A DNA stretch of 23,482 nucleotides from Clostridia bacterium (GTDB taxonomy: Bacteria > Bacillota > Clostridia > Oscillospirales > Acutalibacteraceae): assembly GCA_900768075.1 (NCBI GenBank), contig CAAGBN010000017.1, positions 1 through 23,482 of the forward strand, read 5' to 3'. The notes beneath the pieces were generated by a model that saw nothing but the letters and a program-made list of their open reading frames with translations, did no database searches and was not told where the DNA came from. This document shows, piece after piece, positions 1 through 6,879 of this stretch (position 1 is its first letter; each line of letters opens with the position of its first letter). Position numbers and translations under genes: made by a program.

Positions 1-218
1 CTGACGAAAAAGGTCAGTTACATTCATAATTCATAATTCCTCATTCATAATTGCTTTCGCAGTCGTTGGTCGCTGATTTTTATTTTTCATTTGATTTTTA
101 CGGTTTGAGTTTGCAGAGTTTTTTATGCTGAGGTCTGTGGACTTTGTTGACTTGGCGGGTAGTTAGTTCTTTATTGCTGTAACTTCCCCGCAATTCTGCA
201 TTTTGCATTTTGCATTCA
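1..218. other. Gene-free stretch downstream of spoIIAB
   Basis: No convincing reading frame was found. The stretch holds an AT-rich microsatellite-like segment (28-52) that recurs inverted at 3597-3621, and short direct repeats of a TGCATTT unit around 198-215, just beyond the spoIIAB stop. No clear intrinsic terminator for the spoIIA operon is visible, and no start of sigF is seen. Confidence 0.6.
28..52. repeat. 25-nt AT-rich dispersed repeat, copy 1
   Basis: This 25-nt segment, built from ATTCATAATT-like units around a central TTCCTCATT, is identical to the reverse complement of 3597-3621. It lies in intergenic DNA after the spoIIA operon. Its function is unknown. Short AT-rich units of this kind are common between genes in related Clostridia. 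Confidence 0.7.
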
Positions 219-653
219 TTAAATTCTCTTTCCCCAGATTTTCTTTTCCATCACAACTGTTGTGCCGTTTCCGGGCTTTGATGAGACTCTGACTTTATCC
301 ATAAACGATTCCATAACTGCAAATCCAAGGCCTGCTCTTTCTTCACCTGCTGTTGTATAAAGGGGTTCCATAGCTTTTTCTATGTCGGGTATACCGACTC
401 CCTTGTCGCGGATTTTTATTCTGATAATATTATTTTCAAAAATACTGACAGTTATGTAAATTTTACCCTGAGTTTCACGGTAGCCGTGGACAATGCAGTT
501 GGTCACCGCCTCACTGACAGCTGTTTTTATGTCTGTGATTTCTTCTATATTCGGGTCTGCCGAAGCAATAAATGCTGATACAGCCACTCGGGAAAAGCCC
601 TCGTTTATGCTTCGTGAATCTATAGTGAGCTTCATTTCATTGATGATATCCAT
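219..653 (-). CDS. spoIIAB: Anti-sigma F factor SpoIIAB (serine kinase)
   Basis: The 144-aa protein is the expected length for SpoIIAB, a GHKL-fold protein kinase. It holds the forespore sigma factor SigF inactive and phosphorylates SpoIIAA. The ATP-binding motifs are visible: the N-box with E48 and N52 (EAVTNCIVHGY), the G1 box around D83-G87 (RDKGVG) and the GLG of the G2 box at 108-110. The N-terminal half resembles B. subtilis SpoIIAB closely (for example FSRVAVSAFIA and DIKTAVSEAVTN), which argues against an RsbW-type stress kinase. The ATG follows the spoIIAA stop directly, and its AAGGAGG ribosome site lies inside the last spoIIAA codons, so translation is probably coupled. Normally sigF follows at once. 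Here the 218 nt downstream hold no coding sequence, so sigF is either beyond the window or displaced. Confidence 0.93.
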   Translation of the reverse strand: MDIINEMKLTIDSRSINEGFSRVAVSAFIASADPNIEEITDIKTAVSEAVTNCIVHGYRETQGKIYITVSIFENNIIRIKIRDKGVGIPDIEKAMEPLYTTAGEERAGLGFAVMESFMDKVRVSSKPGNGTTVVMEKKIWGKRI

Positions 654-974
654 TTAAATAACCTCCTTTTGTTTGATTTCGCCGAGCTTTTCAAGGCCTG
701 CAAGGACCATAACCTTATATGCCCCCGGGGATAGATTTTCGACTCTTATTCTGCCCTGGACACTTTTCATAAGCTTGTATCTGCCCATAACAAGACCGAT
801 GCCTGAGGAGTCCATAAAGGTGACATTGCCGAAGTCTAAAGTTAACATTGACGGATGCTTGTGAATTATGGCATCGTCGATGCTTGCTCTGATAAGTGAT
901 GCACTGTGATGGTCTATTTCTCCGCTGAGAAAAACACTTATCTCCTTGTCTTTATATTCAATTTTTGCTGACAT
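654..974 (-). CDS. spoIIAA: Anti-sigma F factor antagonist SpoIIAA
   Basis: The 106-aa STAS-domain protein is the partner of SpoIIAB. In its unphosphorylated form it binds SpoIIAB and frees SigF in the forespore. The phosphorylation loop is clear: MDSSGIGLVMGRY with S56-S57, where S57 corresponds to the serine modified in B. subtilis. The length and the LSGEIDHHSA start of the STAS fold are typical. The ATG at 974-972 has an AAGGAGG site 8 nt upstream (981-987). The last codons (KEVI) carry the spoIIAB ribosome site. An intrinsic-terminator-like hairpin sits immediately upstream of the ribosome site (988-1029), so either transcription starts very close to the gene or readthrough of that hairpin is needed. 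No clear SigH or SigA promoter was found. Confidence 0.93.
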   Translation of the reverse strand: MSAKIEYKDKEISVFLSGEIDHHSASLIRASIDDAIIHKHPSMLTLDFGNVTFMDSSGIGLVMGRYKLMKSVQGRIRVENLSPGAYKVMVLAGLEKLGEIKQKEVI

Positions 975-987
975 AATTAACCTCCTT

Positions 988-1029
988 AAAAAAATAATCC
1001 CTTATGATAGCAGTAGTATCATAAGGGAT
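988..1029 (-). terminator. Terminator-like hairpin directly before spoIIAA
   Basis: A perfect 13-bp inverted repeat (997-1009 with 1017-1029, 7-nt loop) is followed on the minus strand by TTA and then seven T (994-988), the form of an intrinsic terminator. It ends 1 nt before the AAGGAGG of spoIIAA. It could end transcription coming from folC, or act as an attenuator in the spoIIAA leader. Confidence 0.75.
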
Positions 1030-1084
1030 AAGCTATGAAAAGTTTGTTGAAAAAAGGAAAGGGGAGAAAATTTGTGAGTGAGAA

Positions 1085-1470
1085 GCGTAGTAAAAGTTAG
1101 GAGTTAGGAGTTGACCCCTCTGTCAAAATTCTCGGGGAATTTTGACATCTCCCCTAAAGGGGCGATATACTCCCTCCGTCTTTTGCTTCGCAAAATCCAC
1201 CTCCCTCAAGGAGGGAGGCAAGAGTTTATCTCAAACTAAAATTATCGTCAGCTTGGCTCCCTCCTTGAGGGAGCTGTCACGAAGTGACTGAGGGAGTTAA
1301 GCCTCTCCTTTTAGGTGATTCCCCTATTAGGGGAAATGTCTGCGAAGCAGACAAAAGGGTGCCCGTTTCTGGAAGAAAAGGTGGCAGACCGCAGGTCTGA
1401 CGGAGAGGTTCTTACCTCTCTCCTTGAGGGCCGATGCCCCTACAGTGTAGGTGATTTCCTCTGTTAGAGG
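1085..1470. repeat. Cluster of palindromic intergenic repeats
   Basis: This gene-free stretch is a series of short hairpins. They include 1121-1131/1137-1147 (11 bp), 1181-1186/1190-1195, 1200-1207/1211-1218, 1256-1263/1267-1274, 1276-1280/1284-1288, 1338-1343/1347-1352, 1385-1390/1394-1399 and 1403-1409/1414-1420. Several have 3-nt loops. ACTCCCTC (1169-1176) can pair with GAGGGAGT (1290-1297) to enclose the middle hairpins, giving one larger composite element. A GTTAGGAGTTAGGAGTT direct repeat lies at its left edge. From general knowledge, units with the TGTCACGAAGTGACTGAGGGAG motif are widespread between genes of gut Clostridia. No protein is encoded. Confidence 0.7.
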
Positions 1471-1476
1471 GAGTGG

Positions 1477-2784
1477 TTATATAGTTCTTTTCTTAATTGC
1501 TCTTATCTCGCTGACAAGATAAAATGAGCCTGTGACTATAAGCACTGTATTCTTGTCTGTAAGTGAAAGAGCCTTGCAGTATGCTTCGGCAGGGTCCTTT
1601 GCAGAGAAAACATTTTTGCAGCAGGCTTTAGCTTTTTCTGAGAGTATCTCGGGGTCTTCGCCCCTTATGAGGTCGGTGATGGTGAAAACAATATTTTCAG
1701 CCATAGGAGCTATGACGGAAAGTGCCGAAGTATAATCCTTATCCTTCATAAAGGACATCAGCAGTGTGATTTTCTTATCCTTGAGGTAATTGTCTGCCAT
1801 AGCACTCAGTGCCTTGAGACAGCCCTCGTTGTGTCCGCCGTCGAGTATAATGAGAGGATTTTCTGATACGACCTCCATTCTGCCGGGAATGGTAAAGTTG
1901 TATATGCCGTCGGTTATGCTTTTGTCACTTATGCTGAAACCCAAGTCGCGAAGCTTTTTTGATGCTTCCACAGCAGTTATCATATTGGCTATCTGATGAG
2001 CTCCACTTAGTCTTGTGGTGATTTTAAGATTATCATATATAAACTCAGAGCCTGAAATATCACTGCTAATTACCTGAAGCTTGTCTGTTTGCGGTAATAT
2101 AAGCTGACAATCCTCTTTTTTGCACTTGCTTTCAATTACGCTTAGTGCTTCTTTGCTTTGGGGTATGTAGCCGAAGTCTGCACCACTGTCGGGGTAGGAT
2201 ATTACGGCAGAGCCTTTTTTGATGATGCCGCTTTTTTCTGTGGCTATCATTTCAACTGTATCGCCTAACATCTCCGTATGGTCAAGGGAGATGCTCATAA
2301 AGATACACTCGAGAGGTGAGGGGATAACATTGGTGCTGTCGTGCTGTCCTCCTATGCCTGCTTCAAGGATAACGATATCGCATTCCTCTTTGGCAAAGTA
2401 CAAAAGAGCAAGAGCTGTTGTCACCTCAAAAACTGTGGGATAAAGCTCTTCGGCTTCCATAAGGTCGGTTTTTCCTTTGATTATGGCTGTTAGTGAAGCG
2501 ATATCTTCGTGGCTGATATAGGTGTTGTTAATCTGTATTCTTTCGCCGAATTCGACTATATACGGTGAGGTGAAAAGTCCCGTCTTATAGCCTGCGTCCT
2601 TCAGAATATATGACATAGCTGTCGATACAGAGCCTTTACCGTTGGTGCCCACAACGTGGATAAATTTTAGGGCTTTATGTGGGTCGCCGAGAAGAGAAAG
2701 GAGTCTCTCAATTCGCTCGTGGCCATTGCTTTTCTGAAATTTTCGCCTTGACATAATGTAGTCAATAGCCTGATTGTAAGTCAT
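1477..2784 (-). CDS. folC: Folylpolyglutamate synthase / dihydrofolate synthase FolC
   Basis: The 435-aa protein is a Mur-ligase-family enzyme that adds glutamate to dihydropteroate and/or folates using ATP, in the cytoplasm. The P-loop HVVGTNGKGS is at 46-52, followed by the Mur-type central domain (ILEAGIGGQHDSTN) and the C-terminal ligase domain starting around IPGRMEVV and LDGGHNEG. The length matches the family (about 420-450 aa). The ATG at 2784 has a GAGGTG site at the right spacing. A near-consensus SigA promoter lies just upstream (2811-2839), so the gene can be expressed separately from the upstream 247-aa gene. No separate terminator is seen immediately after it. The next hairpin with a T-run is at 988-1029, beyond the repeat cluster. 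Confidence 0.93.
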   Translation of the reverse strand: MTYNQAIDYIMSRRKFQKSNGHERIERLLSLLGDPHKALKFIHVVGTNGKGSVSTAMSYILKDAGYKTGLFTSPYIVEFGERIQINNTYISHEDIASLTAIIKGKTDLMEAEELYPTVFEVTTALALLYFAKEECDIVILEAGIGGQHDSTNVIPSPLECIFMSISLDHTEMLGDTVEMIATEKSGIIKKGSAVISYPDSGADFGYIPQSKEALSVIESKCKKEDCQLILPQTDKLQVISSDISGSEFIYDNLKITTRLSGAHQIANMITAVEASKKLRDLGFSISDKSITDGIYNFTIPGRMEVVSENPLIILDGGHNEGCLKALSAMADNYLKDKKITLLMSFMKDKDYTSALSVIAPMAENIVFTITDLIRGEDPEILSEKAKACCKNVFSAKDPAEAYCKALSLTDKNTVLIVTGSFYLVSEIRAIKKRTI

Positions 2785-2810
2785 AGTTTCACCTCTTTTT
2801 CGATATAAAG

Positions 2811-2839
2811 AGTATATATCTTAAGGCGTCATATGTCAA
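2811..2839 (-). promoter_or_regulatory. SigA-type promoter of folC
   Basis: On the minus strand TTGACA (2839-2834), a 17-nt spacer and TATACT (2816-2811) lie about 27 nt before the folC ATG. The -35 box overlaps the stop codon of the upstream gene. Confidence 0.75.
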
Positions 2840-3570
2840 CAGCCAAAGTATTTATATCTGATTTCTGCAAGGCTGTTTTCTTTACAGGATTCATATAAAG
2901 CTGAGGCAAAAAGCACTTTGCCGATACCCTCGGGTCTTAGACTTTCATATGCTTCAGGCAGGTCAATTTCACAGCCCGAAAAAATCTGAGCATTCATAAG
3001 ATACCGTTTTTCATTTGTGAAGACAGTGCCCTCAAAATAAATAGGCACTTTAAGGCTATGACTGATGACAACATCACTGTCAGCTGTTTCGTCAGCTGAT
3101 ACTATAAGAGAAAAGCCGTAAGTGTCAAGAAGCTTTTGTGACAGAGTCTTATATTTCTCGGGTGAGTCGGTGATAATTCTGATGCTTTTAAAGCAGGGCA
3201 GAAGCTTTTCAATGTAGCTTTGGCAGATGGCCCTTTCGTCGAAGACGGTGAGGGTCTTGCCCTTGAAGTGGGACTTATGCTCTGAGATGTAGTCAGCAGA
3301 TGAATTCATCAGCATAAGTCTTGGTAATATATCGGGAGTGAATACTGTGATATCCGTGTCGGTTGGCGGTATGATATTATCGGGCAGAAGTATATTGCCA
3401 CGAAGAATTCCAAGGCATTTTCCGAGGCTTTTCCAAGGAATTCTGCCGAGATGTTTATCTGTGGTTACGATGAAGAAGGCATCGCCTGAGGGCAGGTCGA
3501 ATCTTTGACTTCGGATTTTCGGCTGGCGTAGAATTGTGTTGTTATCTGAAATTTGCAGTATGGCAAACAA
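2836..3570 (-). CDS. Hypothetical protein, possibly Rossmann-like
   Basis: I do not recognise this roughly 244-247-aa cytoplasmic protein. The first 100 residues include a PSGDAFFIVTTDKHLGRIPWKSLGK segment. The second half opens with KGKTLTVFDERAICQSYI and alternates short hydrophobic strands and helices (SIRIITDS, FSLIVSAD, SDVVISHS), which suggests a Rossmann-like alpha/beta fold. No catalytic motif is evident. There is no signal peptide or membrane segment. Start choice: a GTG-ATG pair at 3579-3574 overlaps the GAGGTG ribosome-site sequence, whereas a TTG at 3570 sits 6 nt beyond it, so TTG is preferred. The stop overlaps the -35 box of the folC promoter. A possible role linked to its neighbours folC and the nifU operon is only a guess. 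Confidence 0.6.
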   Translation of the reverse strand: MFAILQISDNNTILRQPKIRSQRFDLPSGDAFFIVTTDKHLGRIPWKSLGKCLGILRGNILLPDNIIPPTDTDITVFTPDILPRLMLMNSSADYISEHKSHFKGKTLTVFDERAICQSYIEKLLPCFKSIRIITDSPEKYKTLSQKLLDTYGFSLIVSADETADSDVVISHSLKVPIYFEGTVFTNEKRYLMNAQIFSGCEIDLPEAYESLRPEGIGKVLFASALYESCKENSLAEIRYKYFGC

Positions 3571-3596
3571 GCTCATCACCTCATACTATAATTATG

Positions 3597-3621
3597 AATT
3601 ATGAATGAGGAATTATGAATT
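3597..3621. repeat. 25-nt AT-rich dispersed repeat, copy 2
   Basis: Exact reverse complement of 28-52. It lies between the start of the 247-aa gene and cruciform element A, so its AT-rich units may influence the promoter of that gene. Confidence 0.7.
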
Positions 3622-3635
3622 TATATGGGACTTTC

Positions 3636-3743
3636 AGTCTGTGGTGGGCGGCTCCACTGCCGAACTTTGTTCGGCTGCGCCGTGCCGTCGGCACGGCGTA
3701 AAATCGCTTTGCGATTTTGTGGAGCCGCGACCAACCTCCTGCT
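3636..3743. repeat. Cruciform (four-way junction) element, copy A
   Basis: Outer stem 3648-3657/3719-3728 (10 bp) encloses three hairpins: 3659-3665/3669-3675, 3678-3686/3690-3698 and 3700-3707/3711-3718. All have 3-nt loops and only 1-2 unpaired bases between them. The outer arms extend as TGGT (3642-3645) with ACCA (3730-3733). The ends carry AGTCTGTGG (3636) and, on the other strand, AGCAGG (3743). It lies 6 nt beyond the T-tract of the nifU terminator. Confidence 0.85.
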
Positions 3744-3744
3744 G

Positions 3745-3775
3745 AAATTAAAAACTCCACCGATGAGGGTGGAGT
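3745..3775 (-). terminator. Intrinsic terminator of the iscR-nifS-nifU operon
   Basis: Stem 3754-3761/3768-3775 (8 bp, 6-nt loop), followed on the minus strand by TTTTTAATTT. It sits 22 nt past the nifU stop. Confidence 0.85.
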
Positions 3776-3797
3776 AGAGTTATATATTGCTTCTGAA

Positions 3798-4232
3798 TTA
3801 TAATGAGCAACTGTCGTGGTGGTCGTGGTCCTCAATCTTGCCAACGATTGGCTCGGGATCAATGCCCTGACGTGTGTAGTAGTCTGCAAGAGCTGCCTTG
3901 ATAGCCTGTTCAGCAAGAACACTGCAGTGGATTTTAACTGCAGGAAGTCCGTCGAGAGCTTCTACAACTGCCTTGTTTGTAAGCTTGAGAGCTTCAGAAA
4001 TAGGCTGACCCTTGATGAGGTCTGTTGCGATTGAGCTTGTTGCAATTGCACTTGCACAGCCGTAGGTCTTGAACTTTACATCAACGATGATGTCGTTTTC
4101 GATTTTGAGATACATCTTCATGATGTCGCCGCACTTAGCGTTGCCGATTTCACCGACACCGTTTGCATCTTCGATTACACCAACATTATGGGGGTTGGCA
4201 AAATGTTCCATTACTTTTTCACTGTATACCAT
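3798..4232 (-). CDS. nifU: Iron-sulfur cluster scaffold NifU/IscU-like
   Basis: The 144-aa protein is the scaffold on which sulfur from NifS and iron are assembled into [Fe-S] clusters. The ligand residues are present: C34 with D36 (NAKCGD), C59 (TYGCAS) and C103 (KIHCSVLAEQAI), spaced as in IscU. The IscU core ends near residue 120. A C-terminal tail follows that is rich in His and Asp and ends in Cys (EDHDHHDSCSL), which might bind metal. The ATG at 4232 has an AAGGAG site. It lies 14 nt after nifS, in the same operon, and is followed by the terminator at 3745-3775. It lacks the ferredoxin-like and C-terminal NifU domains of diazotrophs, so this is the short housekeeping type. Confidence 0.93.
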   Translation of the reverse strand: MVYSEKVMEHFANPHNVGVIEDANGVGEIGNAKCGDIMKMYLKIENDIIVDVKFKTYGCASAIATSSIATDLIKGQPISEALKLTNKAVVEALDGLPAVKIHCSVLAEQAIKAALADYYTRQGIDPEPIVGKIEDHDHHDSCSL

Positions 4233-4246
4233 TTCTGTTAATCTCC

Positions 4247-5431
4247 TTAGTTATTCTTTTCGTTTTCGAGGATGTGCTCCCAAAGGGGTGACATATCACG
4301 AAGTCTGTCGATAATCTTGGGAAGCACTTCAAGGATATAGTCAACATCTTCTACTGTGTTGTGTTCGTTAAGTGAAAGACGAAGTGAGCCGTGAGCTACC
4401 TCGTGCTTAAGACCGATTGATAAAAGTACGTGGCTGGGATCGAGACTGCCTGATGTACAAGCTGAACCACTTGAAGCACAGATGCCGTTCATATCAAGCA
4501 TAAGAAGTAAGCTTTCACCCTCAACACCCTCGAAGCACATACTGAAGTTGCCGGGGAGTCTCTGGTCTCTGTCACCGTTGATTCTTGAGTGAGTGATTTT
4601 GCTTGCACCCTCAAAGAGTCTGTCACGGAGTTCTTTTGTCTTGATGTAGTTTTCTTCAAGGTTTTCGTTCATCTCTGTGATAGCAACACCGAGACCTACG
4701 ATGCCGGGTACGTTTTCAGTACCTGCTCTGCGGCCACTTTCCTGTGAGCCACCCTCGATGAGGTTGGGAAGACGGATGCCCTTTTTGCAGTAGAGTGCGC
4801 CGATACCCTTGACAGCGTGGAACTTATGACCTGAAAGTGAGAGCATATCAATATTCTGCTCTTTAACATCAATTTTAACATGACCTACTGCCTGAACAGC
4901 GTCTGTGTGGAAGAGTACACCCTTATCGTGGCAAAGCTTACCTATTTCTGCGATAGGCTGAATAGTACCGATTTCGTTGTTAGCATACATAATAGTAACA
5001 AGGCAGGTTTCATCTGTGATTGCCTTTTCTACATCTTCAACCTTAACGATACCGTTTTCGTAAACATCGAGGTAGGTTACCTTAAAGCCTTCTTTTTCGA
5101 GAGCAGCCATAGTGTGAAGTACAGCGTGATGCTCGAACTTTGTTGTGATAAGATGCTTCTTACCTTTTTTTGCACCGAGGGCTGCTGCACCTCTGATTGC
5201 CCAGTTGTCAGCCTCACTGCCGCCTGATGTGAAGAAGATTTCCTTTTCGTCAGCACCGAGAGCAGTAGCAACCTGCTGTCTTGCTGTTCTTACTGCAGTT
5301 GCAGCAGTCTGGCCGATACCGTAAAGGCTTGAGGGGTTGCCGAAATGCTCTGTCATATAGGGGAGCATAGCCTCAACAACTTTTTTTGAAACTGAAGTTG
5401 TTGCAGCGTTATCTGCATATACAAATCTCAT
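4247..5431 (-). CDS. nifS: Cysteine desulfurase NifS/IscS
   Basis: This PLP-dependent enzyme converts cysteine to alanine and donates the sulfur for Fe-S clusters to the neighbouring scaffold. With the start used here it has 394 aa. The PLP lysine is K203 in SGHKFHAVKG, the stacking histidine is H102 (KFEHHAVLH), and the catalytic cysteine is C325 in the long flexible loop SSGSACTSGS, as in group I desulfurases. I chose ATG 5431-5429 rather than the upstream GTG at 5443. The protein then begins MRFVYADNAATT, as the family does, the GGAG site is about 11 nt upstream, and the ATG overlaps the iscR stop as ATGA, implying coupled translation. Confidence 0.94.
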   Translation of the reverse strand: MRFVYADNAATTSVSKKVVEAMLPYMTEHFGNPSSLYGIGQTAATAVRTARQQVATALGADEKEIFFTSGGSEADNWAIRGAAALGAKKGKKHLITTKFEHHAVLHTMAALEKEGFKVTYLDVYENGIVKVEDVEKAITDETCLVTIMYANNEIGTIQPIAEIGKLCHDKGVLFHTDAVQAVGHVKIDVKEQNIDMLSLSGHKFHAVKGIGALYCKKGIRLPNLIEGGSQESGRRAGTENVPGIVGLGVAITEMNENLEENYIKTKELRDRLFEGASKITHSRINGDRDQRLPGNFSMCFEGVEGESLLLMLDMNGICASSGSACTSGSLDPSHVLLSIGLKHEVAHGSLRLSLNEHNTVEDVDYILEVLPKIIDRLRDMSPLWEHILENEKNN

Positions 5432-5871
5432 TTTTTTATACACTCCAATCCGGATTTTTCTGAAGCAACGCTTCTTTCAGCAAGGTCTTTTAAGGTTATC
5501 CTGCTGACAACTGAAATGGTTGCTTCGTATATCTGAGTCCAAATAAAGGACGTAACACAGTCGCAGTAATTTTCACATTTGCCGTTATCCTCTGCACAAG
5601 CTACAGGAGCAAGTGAACCCTCTGTTGCTTTGAGGATATCCTCCACGGTGATTTCTTCGGGAGCTCTTGTCAGATGATAGCCACCCTTTGCACCTCTGAC
5701 GGATTTTACAAGGTCTTCCTTTGAGAGAAGGTTGATAATCTGTTCAAGGTACTTTTCGGAAAGATGCTCTCTTTCAGCTATGTCCTTAAGGGATACACAG
5801 CAGTCTGCTCCGTTGACTGCAAGGTCTGTCATAATACGAAGTCCGTATCTGCCCTTAGTGGAAATTTTCAT
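5428..5871 (-). CDS. iscR: Rrf2-family Fe-S cluster regulator IscR
   Basis: The 147-aa winged-helix regulator is expected to sense Fe-S status and control the downstream nifS-nifU genes. The start MKISTKGRYGLRIMTDLA is typical of Rrf2 proteins, followed by the helix-turn-helix (SLKDIAEREHLSEKYLEQI) and the wing (GAKGGYHLTR). The cluster-binding loop has C92, C99, C103 and C105, matching E. coli IscR C92/C98/C104 in position. I chose ATG 5871 over the GTG at 5880 because AGAGGTG lies 6 nt before the ATG and contains the GTG region itself. It is the first gene of the operon and has a good promoter with an inverted repeat near the transcription start, so autorepression is likely. Confidence 0.9.
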   Translation of the reverse strand: MKISTKGRYGLRIMTDLAVNGADCCVSLKDIAEREHLSEKYLEQIINLLSKEDLVKSVRGAKGGYHLTRAPEEITVEDILKATEGSLAPVACAEDNGKCENYCDCVTSFIWTQIYEATISVVSRITLKDLAERSVASEKSGLECIKK

Positions 5872-5898
5872 CTGATTCACCTCTTTAATGTGATAATT

Positions 5899-5941
5899 CC
5901 TACTTTATAGGTAGTATATCACTGTTTTTAATTCATAGCAA
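5899..5941 (-). promoter_or_regulatory. Promoter and candidate operator of the iscR operon
   Basis: On the minus strand TTGCTA (5941-5936), a 17-nt spacer and an extended -10 TGATATACT (core 5918-5913). Immediately downstream, CCTA and TAGG form a small inverted repeat (5899-5911) at the expected transcription start, a plausible site for the Rrf2 regulator. The promoter assignment is fair. The operator is inference. Confidence 0.65.
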
Positions 5942-6032
5942 GTAGATATGAATTAAATCTTGTAGAAATAATTGTTGGCAAAATTAAGGTTTGTTATGCA
6001 ATATATACAAAAATTGGCAATTTTCTATTTGT

Positions 6033-6157
6033 AGCAGGTGGTGGAGGGTGGTTCGGCGGCTGCGTGGTCGGACTTCGTCCGACCCGTGAGTGCCTGTGGC
6101 ACTCACGAAATCGCCAAGGGCGATTTACGCAGCCGCCTCCCGCCTCAGGCACAGACT
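6033..6157. repeat. Cruciform element, copy B
   Basis: Outer stem 6055-6065/6127-6137 (11 bp) with hairpins 6066-6073/6077-6084, 6085-6094/6098-6107 and 6108-6115/6119-6126. All loops are 3 nt and there is not one unpaired base at the junction. Ends: AGCAGG at 6033 and AGTCTGTG on the minus strand from 6157. It lies 4 nt from the T-tract of the tsaB terminator. Confidence 0.88.
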
Positions 6158-6161
6158 AAAT

Positions 6162-6192
6162 AAAAAACAGCGAAGAGCCGAAGTTCTCCGCT
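6162..6192 (-). terminator. Intrinsic terminator of tsaE-tsaB
   Basis: Stem 6169-6176/6185-6192 (8 bp with one G-T pair), then G and six T on the minus strand (6167-6162). It begins 6 nt after the tsaB stop. Confidence 0.85.
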
Positions 6193-6198
6193 ATGCTG

Positions 6199-6879
6199 TT
6201 ATTTCAGTTGCTGTTTAGCCTTCAGCTCTCTCTCAGCCTGAGGAAGTCTCAGATAAACAGGTAAAAGCTCCTTTGAATCAAGAGCCTCATCAAGATGCTT
6301 TTCAGCGGCAAAGCAAACACTGCTACCTTTCTGATATTCACAGTTGGCAGGTGCTTTTTCATATCCGAGAGCCTTGTGACAAAGCTTGGCACCGTCACCT
6401 ACAAAAATGATGTTTTCATATTCTTCAAGAAGTTTACCAAGGTCGTCGATTTTCAGTGCCATATCCTCGGTGAGTCTTGTTACTTCTTCACCGTCAATGA
6501 GAAAGACAGCACAGTAAACCTGATTGCATCTTGCATCCATTACACTGACTGCAGTACAGCATCTGCCTACAAGATTATATGCAAGAGCCTCAAGAGTAGA
6601 AACAGGCACACATTTTTTACCCAGAGCATCACAAAGACCTTTTATAGCTGCAACACCGATTCGGATGCCTGTGAATGAGCCGGGACCGACACTGCAGGCA
6701 AAGGTGTCAATGCTGCCAAGGTCAATCTCACCGTTTTTGAGCACAGAATCAATCATCGGCATCAGTGTTCTTGAATGAGTAAGCCCTGTATTGATACTGC
6801 TTTCGGAAAGTATTTTGCCGTTTTCTGTTACTGCAACAGATGCACAGACGGCACTTGTATCAACTGCTAAAATTTTCAT
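6199..6879 (-). CDS. tsaB: tRNA t6A biosynthesis protein TsaB
   Basis: The 226-aa ASKHA-fold protein acts with TsaD and TsaE in transferring threonylcarbamoyl to A37 of ANN-decoding tRNAs. The N-terminus MKILAVDTSAVCASVAV and the motif SVGPGSFTGIRIGVAAIKGL are diagnostic. It lacks the metal-binding histidines of TsaD and has the usual short length. The ATG at 6879 lies inside the end of tsaE (20-nt overlap), so the two are translationally linked in the conserved tsaE-tsaB order. A terminator follows the stop directly. Confidence 0.93.
   Translation of the reverse strand: MKILAVDTSAVCASVAVTENGKILSESSINTGLTHSRTLMPMIDSVLKNGEIDLGSIDTFACSVGPGSFTGIRIGVAAIKGLCDALGKKCVPVSTLEALAYNLVGRCCTAVSVMDARCNQVYCAVFLIDGEEVTRLTEDMALKIDDLGKLLEEYENIIFVGDGAKLCHKALGYEKAPANCEYQKGSSVCFAAEKHLDEALDSKELLPVYLRLPQAERELKAKQQLK

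Noticed and set aside
1085..1470. CRISPR array
   Set aside because: The repeats are not identical direct repeats with regular spacers, and no cas genes are nearby.
3599..3922. Minus-strand frame across cruciform A and the end of nifU
   Set aside because: It runs through a terminator and a palindromic element and overlaps nifU in another frame.
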